Below are positions 46,407 to 56,643 of a DNA stretch of 64,000 nt, in pieces (position 1 is the first letter of the stretch; every line of letters starts with the position of its first letter). This DNA comes from Bremerella sp. JC817 (GTDB lineage: Bacteria > Planctomycetota > Planctomycetia > Pirellulales > Pirellulaceae), in NCBI RefSeq assembly GCF_040718835.1, contig NZ_JBFEFG010000281.1:248001-312000 (forward strand), read 5' to 3'. The position numbers were made by a program, and so were the translations under genes. The notes under the pieces are model-generated. The model saw only the letters and a program-made list of their open reading frames with translations. It made no database searches and was not told where the DNA came from.

Positions 46407-46580
46407 ATGATCCGTTCGCACACGGTCTACATCTGCGGCGAAGACCGTGATGAAGAGAACCCCGACGTGATCCTCGTAAAAGAGTATCTACCGAAGCGCT
46501 ACTACGAAGGGACCGAGCTTTCGTACGATGTCACTTCGTGGGGAACTTCAGAGGCGAGCTTCGAGCTCTCCAGCAAGTAA
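46407..46580 (+). CDS. Possible small protein (57 residues)
   Basis: ATG at 46407 with a weak AGGGG; the frame extends upstream to 46341 with worse composition. The peptide MIRSHTVYICGEDRDEENP ... SEASFELSSK is acidic and soluble, with normal local codon use. It is followed directly by a terminator hairpin, which supports a gene ending here. No family is recognised. Confidence 0.5.
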   Translation: MIRSHTVYICGEDRDEENPDVILVKEYLPKRYYEGTELSYDVTSWGTSEASFELSSK

Positions 46581-46604
46581 ACTCGAACGAGATCGCAAGA
46601 AATA

Positions 46605-46658
46605 AAAAGAAGCCGTGTCCTGAGCTTGGCATGCAAGCCTTAGGATTACGGCTTCTTT
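46605..46658. terminator. Long hairpin terminator, probably bidirectional
   Basis: Outer stem aaagaagccgt / acggcttcttt enclosing an inner imperfect stem cctgagcttg / caagccttagg. T-runs flank it on both strands. Confidence 0.7.
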
Positions 46659-46760
46659 CGTTTCCTGGTGGCCTTCGATGGAATCGTTCGGCCGGGAGGT
46701 TGGCGGCGGAGATTCGTACTTAACCGGCGTCCAATTGACGCCGGTGGTTTACTGCGATGT

Positions 46761-47771
46761 TTAGAATCGCAAGATCATGTCGGCCGTCAGACGACCTTCA
46801 GTGATATCTTTGAAATCGGTCAGTGGGAATTCGTAGGCAATACCGGTTTCCAAGTGACCAGTTGGCTTGAAGCGGAAACCAACGTTCTGCGTGACCAGGT
46901 CTTTACCGGCAACGTCGGTGCTGGAAAGGTTGAACAGGTCAGCACCCGAAACGCCCAGGGGCAGGCCGTTCGAGGCATCACCGGTCCAATGCCACCAGGC
47001 AACTTCGGTGAACATGTAGATACGATCGGTCAATTTCACGTCGAAGTGGTTCGACCACTGGATGGCTTGCGACTGAACGCTGGTGTCGGTTGGCAAACGG
47101 TAACCAACGCTCGACAGAATGTGAGCATTGCCGTCCCACAGACGCTGACCACCGGTCAGGAAGAAGTAAAACTCGCCATCACCTTGAGCCTGAAGTGCCT
47201 GACGGCTTCCGACCGGCATTTCGTAGGTGAAACCAGCCGACAAGATACGACCTTCGCTAGGATCACGCAGCAAGGTGTACTTCAAACCAGCTGAGACGTC
47301 GGCCCAGCCATCGTCCAGCAGCGTACCGAGCGTGCCTTCGGTGTTGTCGACGATGTAGCCATCTTTGGTGGCGATCACGCTCAAGCGATCGGTCAAAGCA
47401 ACACGGAACTGCAACGCGTAAAGCTGAACGGTACCGCCGGCAGGAATGTTGTTGCCGATGGTGCTGGGAACCCAGTGGTTCACGAAGATCGGACGCAGTT
47501 CTGAAACATTACGAGGATCTTCGAAGAAGACGAAGTTGATCATCGGGCTGATGAAGTCGTCGAAGCAGTGGTCGCTTGGCTTCACCAGGTTCAACAGGCT
47601 CAGGTCGCCACATTCGCAACCGCTGTCGCAGGCACAGCAAGACTCGTAACCGTCATAAACGGTCATGTCGCTTGGTTCGTACAATTCGCCTGCATTGACC
47701 GTATGCAGACTGACGCTTGTGCCTAGGATGGCTGCTAAGCCTAACACCATCCGTCCAATTGAGACTCGCAT
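46761..47771 (-). CDS. Predicted outer-membrane beta-barrel with Cys-rich N-terminus
   Basis: 336 residues from the ATG at 47771 with GGAG upstream; the open frame to 47843 has a poorer start. Signal peptide about 1-27 (VNAGE). Just after it lies SCCACDSGCECGD, six cysteines in 13 residues. The remainder alternates hydrophobic and polar residues as transmembrane strands, with LTDRLSVIATK, FTYEMPVGS and a final TADMILRF. It resembles planctomycete transporter-like barrels. It lies downstream of the copper ATPase on the same strand, 231 bases away. Confidence 0.75.
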   Translation of the reverse strand: MRVSIGRMVLGLAAILGTSVSLHTVNAGELYEPSDMTVYDGYESCCACDSGCECGDLSLLNLVKPSDHCFDDFISPMINFVFFEDPRNVSELRPIFVNHWVPSTIGNNIPAGGTVQLYALQFRVALTDRLSVIATKDGYIVDNTEGTLGTLLDDGWADVSAGLKYTLLRDPSEGRILSAGFTYEMPVGSRQALQAQGDGEFYFFLTGGQRLWDGNAHILSSVGYRLPTDTSVQSQAIQWSNHFDVKLTDRIYMFTEVAWWHWTGDASNGLPLGVSGADLFNLSSTDVAGKDLVTQNVGFRFKPTGHLETGIAYEFPLTDFKDITEGRLTADMILRF

Positions 47772-48002
47772 GATACTCCGCCTTAAGTGACTTCCCCTGA
47801 ACGTGAGGCTACCCCTCCGTGGAATATCGCCTCCTGCAATCACTTTCGGACCGTTGTTTACTTAGCGAGAGACAAATTTGTAAGCGGCCTCACAGATTAA
47901 CGCGCGTTCATCCTTTGCTAGTAACTCCAGGGGGCAATCGATACAAACGACACCCCACTTCGTTCGGGTTGCCGTACTTCGCACGCGGCATTCGATGTGA
48001 AA

Positions 48003-50486
48003 TTACTCAGTCAGATGCGTGGCACGCAGACGCAACGCGTTGCCAATCACACTCACCGAACTGAAACTCATCGCAGCCGCGGCGAACATCGGATTCAAAA
48101 GCGCGTGCATGCCAAAGATTGGCACCAACACGCCAGCCGCGATAGGAACGCCAAGACCGTTATAGATTAACGCGAAGAACAGGTTCTGCCGGATATTCCG
48201 CATCACGTTTCGACTTAAGCGGAATGCTTTGACCACACCGTTCAGGTCACCCCCCATCAATGTGATCGCGGCACTTTCAATCGCGACATCGGTGCCGGTT
48301 CCCATTGCGATACCAACGTCAGCAGCCGCCAACGCCGGAGCATCGTTGATCCCGTCGCCTGCCATGGCAACCACGGCGCCTTCTTTCCGCAGCTTCTCGA
48401 TGCGGTCGTGCTTGTCCTGCGGAGAAAGGTCAGCTTGAAAATCGTCAATCTTCAATTTCTTCGCAATTGCCTCAGCGACACGAGGATTGTCGCCGGTCAT
48501 CATGATCACTCGAATCCCCATCTCGTGCAGGGCATCGATCGCCGACTGCGTCGTCGCTTTCAGTGGGTCACTCACGATCAACGCTCCGGCGTATTTACCT
48601 CCGACAGCGAGATAGACTTTGGTTCCTTCGGCAGATGGCGTCGCGTCGAAGTGGATCCCCTGCTCTTTCAATAGTGATGGCTTTCCACAAACAACCTTTT
48701 GCCCGTCGACCTGGGCAACAACCCCCTGCCCGGTTACCGAGTCGAACTCGTTGGCTGCAGGCAGTGCGACCTCACGCTCCTTCGCCGCTTGAACAATGGC
48801 ATGTCCAATCGGATGCTCGCTGTTCTGTTCGACGGCGCCGGCAAACTTGAGCAACGCTTCCTCGTCGAAACCCTCTTCTGGCTCCAAACTCGTGAGCGAG
48901 GGCTTGCCTTCAGTTAAGGTCCCGGTCTTGTCGACGACGACGGTGTCGACCTTTTGTAATGTCTCGAGTCCCGCGGCCTCTTTGACCAGCACACCTTCCT
49001 TCGCCCCACGACCAACGCCGACCATGATCGACATCGGGGTCGCCAACCCTAAGGCACATGGACAAGCCACAATCAACACCGCCACCGCATTGAGCAAGGC
49101 ATATGCCAGACGCGGCTCGGCCGGCGACCAGATTGCCCAGACCACGAAGGTCACGATGGCCGACAAGACAATCGCCGGGACAAAGTATCCTGAAACGGTA
49201 TCGGCCAGCCGCTGAATCGGGGCGCGACTTCGCTGGGCCTGACCAACCATCTGCACGATCTGCGAGAGCACCGAGTCTTCGCCCACCTTCGTCGCCCTTA
49301 GACGCAACGTGCCACCTTGGTTCACGGTACCACCGATGACCTGGTCTCCCTTTTGCTTCGTGACCGGGTCGGCTTCGCCGGTCAGCATCGATTCGTCGAC
49401 GGTCGATTTACCGTCGATCACTTCGCCATCGACCGGAATCTTTTCGCCTGGGACCACTTTCAGTTCGGCCCCTTCATGAACCCGGCTAAGCGGGACCTCG
49501 CGTTCTTCGCCACTCTCGACAATACGAGCTGTTGGAGGCGCGAGATTCATCAGCTCGCGAATCGCACTACCGGTTCGTTTACGGGCTCGCAGTTCGATGA
49601 CCTGGCCCAAGAGGACGAGCGCCACAATCATAGCGGCCGCCTCGAAATAGACCGGCACTTCGCCCCCGTGCTTGAATTCATCGGGGATCACATCAGGGAA
49701 GACCGTCGCCACAAAGCTGAACAAGTAAGCCGCTGCCACACCCAACGAGATCAGCGTGAACATGTTCAGGTTCATCGTCATGATCGACCTCGCCCCGCGC
49801 ACGAAGAATGGCCACCCACACCAAACCACCACCGGCGTGGCCAGGGCCAACTGAATCCAGCGCGAGACATCGGCAGGGATTCCGAGTTCAACACCAACCA
49901 TCGGCAGCATCGCCATGGCGAAGACAGGAATGGTCAGCGCGGCCGCGACCCAAAAACGGATCGTCATCCAGGTCAGTTCTGGATCTGGCTCGTCCTCGTC
50001 ACTGGTGACCGTCTCTGGCTCGAGATCCATGCCACATTTGGGGCAACTGCCGGGATGATCCTGGCGAACCTCCGGATGCATCGGACAGGTATAGATGGTC
50101 TTGGTCTGCGGGCCGGCGGGCTGATTGCGTTCCAGGGCCATGCCACATTTGGGGCAATCGCCGGGCGTATCACTTTCGACACCTTCGCACATGGGACAGA
50201 TATATTTGGCGGACGACTTCGATCGGCCTCGCTTCCCCGCATGATGACCATGCTGATGACCATCGGGGCCACAAGATGAATGTCCTGAATCGCCGCCGCA
50301 ACAACTCTTCTTGGCCGGGGCCTCGCCAAGCGTGACAAGCTCGGCCGGACCATCCAACTTGCCTCCTTGCGCTTGGAACTTATTCAGACATCCTTCGCAG
50401 CAAAAGTAGAACGTTTGCTCATCTTGTGTCGTTTTCCAAGGTGTCGACTCTGCGACTGTCATGCCGCAGATAGGATCGGTTGCCAT
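48003..50486 (-). CDS. copA: P1B-type copper-transporting ATPase with YHS and CPMHP metal-binding domains
   Basis: 827 residues from the ATG at 50486. The N-terminus is a YHS-type domain ([11 protein letters not shown] ... FYFCCEGC), then a Cys/His linker with CCGGDS and HQHGHHAGK, then two heavy-metal-binding domains, YICPMCEG...CPKCGM and YTCPMHPEV...CPKCGM. The ATPase core has the ion-channel motif CPCALG, phosphorylated Asp about 519 in DKTGTL, and [12 protein letters not shown]. About eight helices are visible. It exports Cu+ (possibly Ag+) from the cytosol. It lacks the usual CXXC ferredoxin-like HMA domains, the YHS and CPMHP set replacing them. Confidence 0.95.
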   Translation of the reverse strand: MATDPICGMTVAESTPWKTTQDEQTFYFCCEGCLNKFQAQGGKLDGPAELVTLGEAPAKKSCCGGDSGHSSCGPDGHQHGHHAGKRGRSKSSAKYICPMCEGVESDTPGDCPKCGMALERNQPAGPQTKTIYTCPMHPEVRQDHPGSCPKCGMDLEPETVTSDEDEPDPELTWMTIRFWVAAALTIPVFAMAMLPMVGVELGIPADVSRWIQLALATPVVVWCGWPFFVRGARSIMTMNLNMFTLISLGVAAAYLFSFVATVFPDVIPDEFKHGGEVPVYFEAAAMIVALVLLGQVIELRARKRTGSAIRELMNLAPPTARIVESGEEREVPLSRVHEGAELKVVPGEKIPVDGEVIDGKSTVDESMLTGEADPVTKQKGDQVIGGTVNQGGTLRLRATKVGEDSVLSQIVQMVGQAQRSRAPIQRLADTVSGYFVPAIVLSAIVTFVVWAIWSPAEPRLAYALLNAVAVLIVACPCALGLATPMSIMVGVGRGAKEGVLVKEAAGLETLQKVDTVVVDKTGTLTEGKPSLTSLEPEEGFDEEALLKFAGAVEQNSEHPIGHAIVQAAKEREVALPAANEFDSVTGQGVVAQVDGQKVVCGKPSLLKEQGIHFDATPSAEGTKVYLAVGGKYAGALIVSDPLKATTQSAIDALHEMGIRVIMMTGDNPRVAEAIAKKLKIDDFQADLSPQDKHDRIEKLRKEGAVVAMAGDGINDAPALAAADVGIAMGTGTDVAIESAAITLMGGDLNGVVKAFRLSRNVMRNIRQNLFFALIYNGLGVPIAAGVLVPIFGMHALLNPMFAAAAMSFSSVSVIGNALRLRATHLTE

Positions 50487-50981
50487 GATTGTTGCCTTTC
50501 CATATCGGCAGCGCATTTTCCGCAGCTACTGCCCTTAACCCGCATTCATTTGTGTACGGGATCAAACTGCAAATTCTATTCCTGCAATACGTTAATTTCG
50601 ATGCCGCCTGACTGGCGAAAGATTCGTATCGCGGAGGATTCTTCCTTGGTGAAGACTTTGGTCACAAACGAGATTGATTTTGTGCCCCTTTTTTCAGGGG
50701 GAATAAGCGGCCATCCTGATAGCGAGGAATCCTCTTTCCCGGGGGAATTTCTTTGCCCCGCAATGAAATGCTTTGCTACACTTCCCAATGAGGGCCACGG
50801 AGGGAAACCTTCGTGGAGACAATTGCTAACAACGGGACAGCTCGGTAGGCTTTGCCATCCGCCGGTTCGGTTCAGCTGCAGACGATGGCTGGCGACCGGA
50901 ATTTTCTTTTCCCCATCTCGATCGTCACCCAGCTAGAGTTTGCAAGCGACTCGCCATGGGTGGTGCGGAGGAATATGACCC
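50487..50981. other. Intergenic region between divergent genes
   Basis: A 495-base gap. It contains a short G/C hairpin around 50682-50702 (cccc...gggg). No recognisable copper-regulator operator, RNA gene or strong coding frame was seen. A short minus-strand frame at 50576-50788 starts with TTG and looks spurious. Confidence 0.5.
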
Positions 50982-51350
50982 ATGTTGAAGCGGTTTGGAT
51001 TCTTCGAGGAGAGCAGCCCTCGTGTGGCTCTCCAAGATCTGCGTGAATTGCAGATGATGGGACCTCTCGATGAAGAGGACCTGGTACTCCAGTACTTGAG
51101 CGAAGGCACCATGTTGTTCGAGGCAGGTGGATCGGCATACGATCGATTTACCGACGGCTCGTTGCCGATTGGTCCGCCCGATGTTTACAGCGACGGCGAG
51201 TGGTGCTGGTCTGGCGATGTGATCTATTACATCCGCAATTATCACATCGCCGTAGAGTCGCAGTTTTTTGATTGGATGATGAAACACAATTGGAAATGCC
51301 CGCGGATCGTAAGCGCCGAGGCATTGGTACAATCGAATTGGCAAACTTAA
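50982..51350 (+). CDS. Small protein of unknown function
   Basis: 122 residues from an ATG with GGAGGA eight bases upstream. Cytosolic and acidic, with no signal peptide. It has repeated Asp/Glu-rich helices and an aromatic stretch with YSDGEWCWSGDVIYYI that could be a beta core. The size and composition recall immunity-type proteins of toxin systems, but no toxin is adjacent and I claim no family. It converges on the esterase gene. Confidence 0.7.
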   Translation: MLKRFGFFEESSPRVALQDLRELQMMGPLDEEDLVLQYLSEGTMLFEAGGSAYDRFTDGSLPIGPPDVYSDGEWCWSGDVIYYIRNYHIAVESQFFDWMMKHNWKCPRIVSAEALVQSNWQT

Positions 51351-51447
51351 CTGCCGGAACGTTTCCCGCCTGATAACCTTCTCATCCAACATCTCTTCGT
51401 GCAGCCAGGCTTCCGCCACCGAAGGAAGCCGGGCTTGAACCGGCCAA

Positions 51448-52722
51448 TTACTTCGCCGGACTGGCAATCTCGATCACGCTGCTGATCACACTGCCATCTT
51501 CCATCTCGGCCGTAACGAACCAAACCTTGGCATCTGCCGGTGGAAGTTCAGCCGTCACCTTCCCCGATTCGATCTTGGCAGGTTTCGTAATCCAGTCGTG
51601 GGCGTTAATGACTTTGTCGTCGACTGCCCAATGTATGGCGGCCGACTTCACCCCCGTGCCATCAATCATCACACGCACCTCTTCTTTGCCCGTAACCGGC
51701 TTGCCCAGCGTCGGCAACTTCGCCCCCTTCTTGAGTTGCTGATCCATAAACCGTCCGATCACGGGCGGGTTCCAGCCAGCGGGATGACTATGCGGCATCT
51801 TCACGGTGACTGCCAACTGCTTGAACACATTGTCTGGCACCGCACGGTAACTCTTCATATAGCTATCCAGAGGATAGGCGAAGTCGTTGGTACCATTCAC
51901 AAACAGAATCGGCATCGTCACGGCAGGCAGATAGCGGCTCGGATCCCACAGCGTATGCCAACGCTGCTTTTGTTCAGGGGTCATCCGGGCAAACTGATCA
52001 AGCCACTTGCTGTTGTCGGTCAGAAAGCCGCAACCATAGACCGGCACCGCTGCATGAAATCGCGAGTCGACCCCCGCGACGATGCAGGTCAGATAACCAC
52101 CCCAGCTAATGCCCGTCACGCCCGTTCGAGTTGGGTCGACCTCCGGGAAACTACGAATGAGCGAGTGGGCCAGCAGCGCGTTGGCTACTGCATGGTATTG
52201 CCACTGATTCTGCACATCGTCGCTAATTCGGCGGAACTTGTGTTCGTCTCCCTGATTCGGTCCCCCGTCGGTCAGTCGCGTTCGGTTCTGTTGCTGATGG
52301 GGATTCGTTCCTTCGTTCGGCCGTGCCCCAGCCAGGTCCATGGCGATCGCTGCGTAACCTCGCTTCGCCCATAGCTCGGCCCATTCACGAAAGGCCGTTC
52401 CACCACCGCCATGCAAACATACGATCGCGGGCAGGTCTTTATCTCGGGATTTGTCTCCCGAAACGGTTCCAGGTGTCGCATAATAAGCGAAGACGCGGGT
52501 CGGATGCCCCTCGAAGGCCTCTCCCTGATACATCAATGAACGAACAGGTCCTTCCGCGTCAATCCACTCAAACTCTGGAGCTTTGGAGAGTTTAGACAAA
52601 TTCCAGGGTTGTGATTCTGGAAGATTCGGAGAAGGTGTGATCGTATCGTTCGCATTCGCGCCACGATGGACGAAGACGAGGGAAAGGATCACGAGAAGCA
52701 CAAGACCAGATCGATAAAGCAT
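51448..52722 (-). CDS. Secreted alpha/beta hydrolase (acetyl xylan esterase-like)
   Basis: 424 residues from the ATG at 52722; a TTG at 52752 is also in frame. Signal peptide about 1-24. Hydrolase core: CLHGGGGTAF (oxyanion loop), GISWGGYL with the nucleophile Ser, NGTNDFAYP with the acid, and MPHSHPAG with the His. The GISWGG elbow and length fit the AXE1/BD-FAE group acting on acetylated or esterified polysaccharides. A C-terminal Ig-like or beta domain (about 340-424) is probably binding. It fits a polymer-degrading planctomycete. Substrate is inferred. Confidence 0.85.
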   Translation of the reverse strand: MLYRSGLVLLVILSLVFVHRGANANDTITPSPNLPESQPWNLSKLSKAPEFEWIDAEGPVRSLMYQGEAFEGHPTRVFAYYATPGTVSGDKSRDKDLPAIVCLHGGGGTAFREWAELWAKRGYAAIAMDLAGARPNEGTNPHQQQNRTRLTDGGPNQGDEHKFRRISDDVQNQWQYHAVANALLAHSLIRSFPEVDPTRTGVTGISWGGYLTCIVAGVDSRFHAAVPVYGCGFLTDNSKWLDQFARMTPEQKQRWHTLWDPSRYLPAVTMPILFVNGTNDFAYPLDSYMKSYRAVPDNVFKQLAVTVKMPHSHPAGWNPPVIGRFMDQQLKKGAKLPTLGKPVTGKEEVRVMIDGTGVKSAAIHWAVDDKVINAHDWITKPAKIESGKVTAELPPADAKVWFVTAEMEDGSVISSVIEIASPAK

Positions 52723-53108
52723 GGCAGGAGCTCGGTAGGAATGAGGTTTCAAGTGGGACCGTCATTCTAACGACCGGTTCGTGCTGAAACGAGCAGATTT
52801 CGTCCCCAGGTCGAGATGGCCTAAAGGGAAAACGCATTCCCTTACCGCTGCTCATTTAATAGGCAAGCGAAAATCGCCCGAACGAAGAGGTCGCGGATGA
52901 CAATTCGCCGCAAATTGCCGGGGAATAGCGACTTAGGAAGAAAATTCAAGCGGGGCAATTTTTGTATTGGCACGACAAATGCTTCTATTTGGCATCGTTC
53001 CCCATGGGAGGACCACAGGCAAAAATTCGCATCGTCCAGCCAAGACGATCTTTCCTCCCCGGCGGTAAAATCTGGCCCCACTGGATTTCTCATTAGGAGA
53101 AGAATGAC
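52723..53108. other. Intergenic region between divergent genes
   Basis: A 386-base gap before the ATP-grasp operon. AGGAGAAG just upstream of the 53109 GTG is the visible ribosome site. I could not select a promoter. No RNA gene was seen. Confidence 0.5.
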
Positions 53109-54572
53109 GTGCAAGGGCAAACGCAGTCACAAGGGCATTCCGAGCCCAACCTCGTCGCCAATTACGACGTAGGCGAGTTTTACGACGAGATGTTCTCGCC
53201 AGGCGGTTCTCCCCGGACCAACTGTCAGTTGCTGTACCAGCATATTCAAGAGCTGACCTCGACCGACCTTCGCAAACGGAAGACGGCCGCCGAACGATCG
53301 ATGATCCGACTCGGGATCACATTCAATGTTTATGGCGAGCAGGAAGGAACCGAACGCATTATCCCGTTCGACATCCTTCCCCGCATCATTCAAGGCGAAC
53401 AATGGTCGTGGATCTCGAAAGGGTTGAAGCAGCGTATCGTCGCGCTCAACATGTTCATCCACGACATCTACCACGATCAAAAGATCCTGAAAGACAAAGT
53501 CATTCCGGAACACGTGGTCACCTCGGCCAGTAGCTTCCGCCCGCAGTGTGTCGGGCTCGAGCCGCCGAACGGGATCTGGTGCCACATCACCGGTACCGAC
53601 CTGGTCCGTGACTCGGACGGCGAGTTCTACGTTCTGGAAGACAACCTTCGCTGCCCATCGGGCGTATCGTACGTGCTGCAGAACCGTCAATTGATGAAGC
53701 AGACGTTCCCAGGCCTTTTCGAGGCCCAGTTCGTTCGCCCGGTCGACGACTACTGCAGCCAGTTGCTCGATGCCCTCAACTACCTGGCGACCGACATTGA
53801 AAAGCCAACCGTGGCGGTCCTCAGCCCTGGCATCTACAACTCGGCCTACTTTGAACACTCGTTCCTCGCCCAGCAGATGGGTGTCGACCTGGTGGAAGGC
53901 CGTGACCTGGTCGTTCGCGATCGCAAGGTTTACTCCAAGACCACCAAGGGTCTGAAGCCGGTCGATGTGATCTACCGCCGAATCGACGACGACTTCCTCG
54001 ACCCACATGTGTTCCGTAAGGATTCGATGCTGGGTGTGCCTGGAATCATCGACGCTTATCGGGCTGGCAACGTCGCCTTGGCCAACGCCCCCGGCACCGG
54101 AATCGCAGACGACAAGGTGATTTACGCCTACGTCCCCGAAATGATCAAGTATTACCTGAGCGAAGACGCGATCTTGCCGAACGTGCCTACGTACGTTTGC
54201 TGGGACGATTCTCAGCGAGATCACGTGATCAAGAACATCGCCGACATGGTGGTCAAACCGGCCAACGAGTCAGGCGGTTACGGGATGCTGATCGGCCCTC
54301 GTGCCACGAAGGAAGATCACGCCAAGTTCGTGGATCTGATTAAAGCCAATCCACGAAACTATATCGCTCAGCCGACCTTGTCCCTCTCGCGAGCACCGGT
54401 CATCATCGACGACCACCTCGAGGGTAGGCACGTCGACCTGCGACCGTTTATCATCTATGGACGAGACATCTACGTATTGCCCGGCGGACTGACTCGCGTG
54501 GCCCTGAGAAAGGGTTCGCTCGTGGTCAACTCTTCCCAGGGTGGCGGAAGCAAAGACACCTGGGTCGTGTAG
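53109..54572 (+). CDS. Circularly permuted ATP-grasp ligase, stand-alone type
   Basis: 487 residues from a GTG preceded by AGGAGAAG. The permuted ATP-grasp domain (CP_ATPgrasp) shows [18 protein letters not shown], a [10 protein letters not shown] segment, the Gly-rich loop [13 protein letters not shown] and [16 protein letters not shown] near the end. Family members are predicted to make amide or peptide bonds using ATP through acyl phosphate intermediates. The alpha-E gene follows 16 bases downstream, the classic neighbour. The substrate is unknown. It parallels the N-terminal half of the fused protein at 56644-59193. Confidence 0.9.
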   Translation: MQGQTQSQGHSEPNLVANYDVGEFYDEMFSPGGSPRTNCQLLYQHIQELTSTDLRKRKTAAERSMIRLGITFNVYGEQEGTERIIPFDILPRIIQGEQWSWISKGLKQRIVALNMFIHDIYHDQKILKDKVIPEHVVTSASSFRPQCVGLEPPNGIWCHITGTDLVRDSDGEFYVLEDNLRCPSGVSYVLQNRQLMKQTFPGLFEAQFVRPVDDYCSQLLDALNYLATDIEKPTVAVLSPGIYNSAYFEHSFLAQQMGVDLVEGRDLVVRDRKVYSKTTKGLKPVDVIYRRIDDDFLDPHVFRKDSMLGVPGIIDAYRAGNVALANAPGTGIADDKVIYAYVPEMIKYYLSEDAILPNVPTYVCWDDSQRDHVIKNIADMVVKPANESGGYGMLIGPRATKEDHAKFVDLIKANPRNYIAQPTLSLSRAPVIIDDHLEGRHVDLRPFIIYGRDIYVLPGGLTRVALRKGSLVVNSSQGGGSKDTWVV

Positions 54573-54588
54573 GAGAGAAAGGTTCCTC

Positions 54589-55539
54589 ATGTTAAGTCGC
54601 GTAGCCGACTCTATCTATTGGACCAGTCGATATATCGAACGAGCAGAAGCGGTCGCACGCTTCATCGCCGTCAATTTGAATATCAGCATGGACCTGTCGA
54701 CCGCAGGCAATCAGCAATGGTTGCCGCTGGTTACCACCACGGGCGACGACGAAGATTTCAGCAAGACCTATGGCGAGGCGAGTAAACGGAATGTGATCGA
54801 GTTTCTGACTTTCGATCGCAACAATCCGAACTCGATCCTCACCTGTTTGATCAAAGCCCGCGAGAACGCACGAAGCATTCGCGAGCGGATCTCGGCTGAA
54901 ATGTGGGAGCACATCAACCGTTTCTACCTGATGGTCAAAGACGTCGGCGATGCCGAAGGCATTCTGGATGACTTGCCCGACTTCTACGAAGCGGTTCGTA
55001 ATTCAGGCCAGCAGTTCGTCGGGGTGACCGATGCCACGATGACGCATGGCGAAGGTTGGCACTTTTGCCAACTGGGACGCTTTCTGGAACGTGCCGACAA
55101 GAGTTCGCGTATCCTGGATGTGAAGTACTACATCTTACTGCCGAGCCCACAGCATGTGGGCAGCGCCTTCGACGACCTGCAATGGGGAGCGTTGTTGCGA
55201 TCGGCGAGTGCGTACGAAATGTATCGTCAGCGATTTGGCCGCATCGTTCCACAGAACGTGGTCGACTTCCTGATGCTCGACAAAGAATTCCCGCGAGCGG
55301 TACTGCATTGCCTGACGCGTGCCAACGAATCGCTTCACGCGATCACCGGCAGCGACATCGAAGGCTTTACCAACTTGCCGGAACAACGGCTTGGACAACT
55401 CCGTGCGGAGTTCGCCTTTACTAGTGCTACCGATATCGTGGGTCGTGGCCTTCACGAATTCATCGACGATTTCCAGACGCGTCTGAATGCCGTCGGCGAA
55501 TCGATCGGCACAACATTCTTCAGCCTGCAGACGGTTTAA
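54589..55539 (+). CDS. Alpha-E domain protein
   Basis: 316 residues from the ATG at 54589, with AGGAGAGAAAGG upstream. All-helical; it begins MLSRVADSIYWTSRYIERAE, the signature start of the alpha-E family, and has CLIKARENARSIRERIS, the second conserved stretch with Asn-Ala-Arg. The family has no known enzymatic activity and always co-occurs with permuted ATP-grasp genes. It may hold the peptide substrate or act as a partner subunit. Equivalent sequence is fused to the ATP-grasp domain in the converging operon. Confidence 0.92.
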   Translation: MLSRVADSIYWTSRYIERAEAVARFIAVNLNISMDLSTAGNQQWLPLVTTTGDDEDFSKTYGEASKRNVIEFLTFDRNNPNSILTCLIKARENARSIRERISAEMWEHINRFYLMVKDVGDAEGILDDLPDFYEAVRNSGQQFVGVTDATMTHGEGWHFCQLGRFLERADKSSRILDVKYYILLPSPQHVGSAFDDLQWGALLRSASAYEMYRQRFGRIVPQNVVDFLMLDKEFPRAVLHCLTRANESLHAITGSDIEGFTNLPEQRLGQLRAEFAFTSATDIVGRGLHEFIDDFQTRLNAVGESIGTTFFSLQTV

Positions 55540-55574
55540 TCCTCTGCGGCGAAGAGCCTAGGGTAAAACAGATC

Positions 55575-55632
55575 GAGCCCCAACGAGGCGGCCGACCGAA
55601 CGTTGCTAATTTCGGTCGCCTCGTTGGGGCTC
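55575..55632. terminator. Shared hairpin terminator between two converging operons
   Basis: A perfect 16-base inverted repeat (55575-55590 and 55617-55632) continues inward with accgaa / ttcggt. T-rich sequence follows on the plus side. It sits between the alpha-E stop and the transglutaminase stop. Confidence 0.85.
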
Positions 55633-55684
55633 CTTCGTTTCTTGTATCCAGGCCAAGATACCCCCTGCCAACAGCGTTCCTATC

Positions 55685-56626
55685 CTAGGATGCTGGGCCG
55701 CGATTCTGAGTCTGTGATTGCGATTGAATGGGGCCGTTTGCGGCTGGCGGAGCAGGCTTGGCTTCCAAAGGCATCACATCGACACCGACCTGCATTGTCC
55801 GGGTCCCGCCCCCCATAACCACGCCTTGGATTGGCGAGACATCTTCGAAGTCGCGACCATTCGCCAGCGTGATGTGGTCCGTTCCGACCATCACCTTGTT
55901 CGTTGGATCGAAGTCGATCCAGCCAAGCTCGTTTCCACAAAAGACCGAGAACCAGGCGTGCGAAGCATCAGCCCCAATTAAACGGGGCTTTCCGGGTGGT
56001 GGTTCGGTCCGCAGATAGCCACTGACGTAACGAGCCGGCAGACCGAGGGCCCTGAGCACGCCGATACCGACATGGGCAAAGTCCTGGCAAACACCATGAC
56101 GTTGCCGGACGACATCTTCCAGTGGAGTGTTGATCGTCGTCGCGGTCGAATCGTATTTGTAGTCCGTGAAGATCCGTGTGGTCAGCTCCATTGCTGCTTC
56201 TACGATCGGACGATTGCGTGTGAATGCCGCTTTACCATATTCCACAAGGACCGGCAGCAGACGAATATGCCGCGAAGGAAACAGGAACTGACGGACTTCC
56301 AATGGGAATGCCCGGTTGCGTCCCTGAGCGGCAAGTTCTTCCCAGCTAGGAGAAGAGGCAATCGGCACGACGGGTCGGATGGCGACGCGACTGGTCGCCG
56401 TAATCGTCATCCCGTTGTGTGGTTCGCTCAGCGCGAAGTAGTGGACCTGGTTGCCGAAATAATCGGTACGCGTCACCACCGATCGTGGTTTGGGCTCCAC
56501 AATGACGCCAAAATCTTCCACAGTCTGACGATGCGTCGTCGGAACCCGCAAGTGCAGTAGGTTGTGGGCTACCGAGGCTGGCTCGGAGTATTGATAGGTC
56601 GTCTTGTGCTGAACTTGATATCGCAC
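55685..56626 (-). CDS. Transglutaminase-like cysteine protease
   Basis: 313 residues. The N-terminal beta domain (MRYQVQHKTTYQYSEP) is the bacterial transglutaminase-like N-terminal fold. The catalytic triad is intact: Cys about 180 in GVCQDFAH, His about 223 in SHAWFSVF, and Asp in IDFDPTN. Such proteins usually hydrolyse amide bonds rather than cross-link. A Pro/Gln-rich tail ends the protein. The start is 17 bases after the fused ligase stop, so the genes are co-transcribed. It may cleave the linkage made by the ligase. Confidence 0.92.
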   Translation of the reverse strand: MRYQVQHKTTYQYSEPASVAHNLLHLRVPTTHRQTVEDFGVIVEPKPRSVVTRTDYFGNQVHYFALSEPHNGMTITATSRVAIRPVVPIASSPSWEELAAQGRNRAFPLEVRQFLFPSRHIRLLPVLVEYGKAAFTRNRPIVEAAMELTTRIFTDYKYDSTATTINTPLEDVVRQRHGVCQDFAHVGIGVLRALGLPARYVSGYLRTEPPPGKPRLIGADASHAWFSVFCGNELGWIDFDPTNKVMVGTDHITLANGRDFEDVSPIQGVVMGGGTRTMQVGVDVMPLEAKPAPPAANGPIQSQSQTQNRGPAS

Positions 56627-56643
56627 GATCTACAGCGTTCCAA

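Noticed and set aside
50576..50788. Possible 70-residue gene on the minus strand
   Set aside because: TTG start without a ribosome site and no family resemblance.
51408..51430. Hairpin ggcttcc / ggaagcc between converging genes
   Set aside because: No T-run on either strand; too weak for a terminator call.
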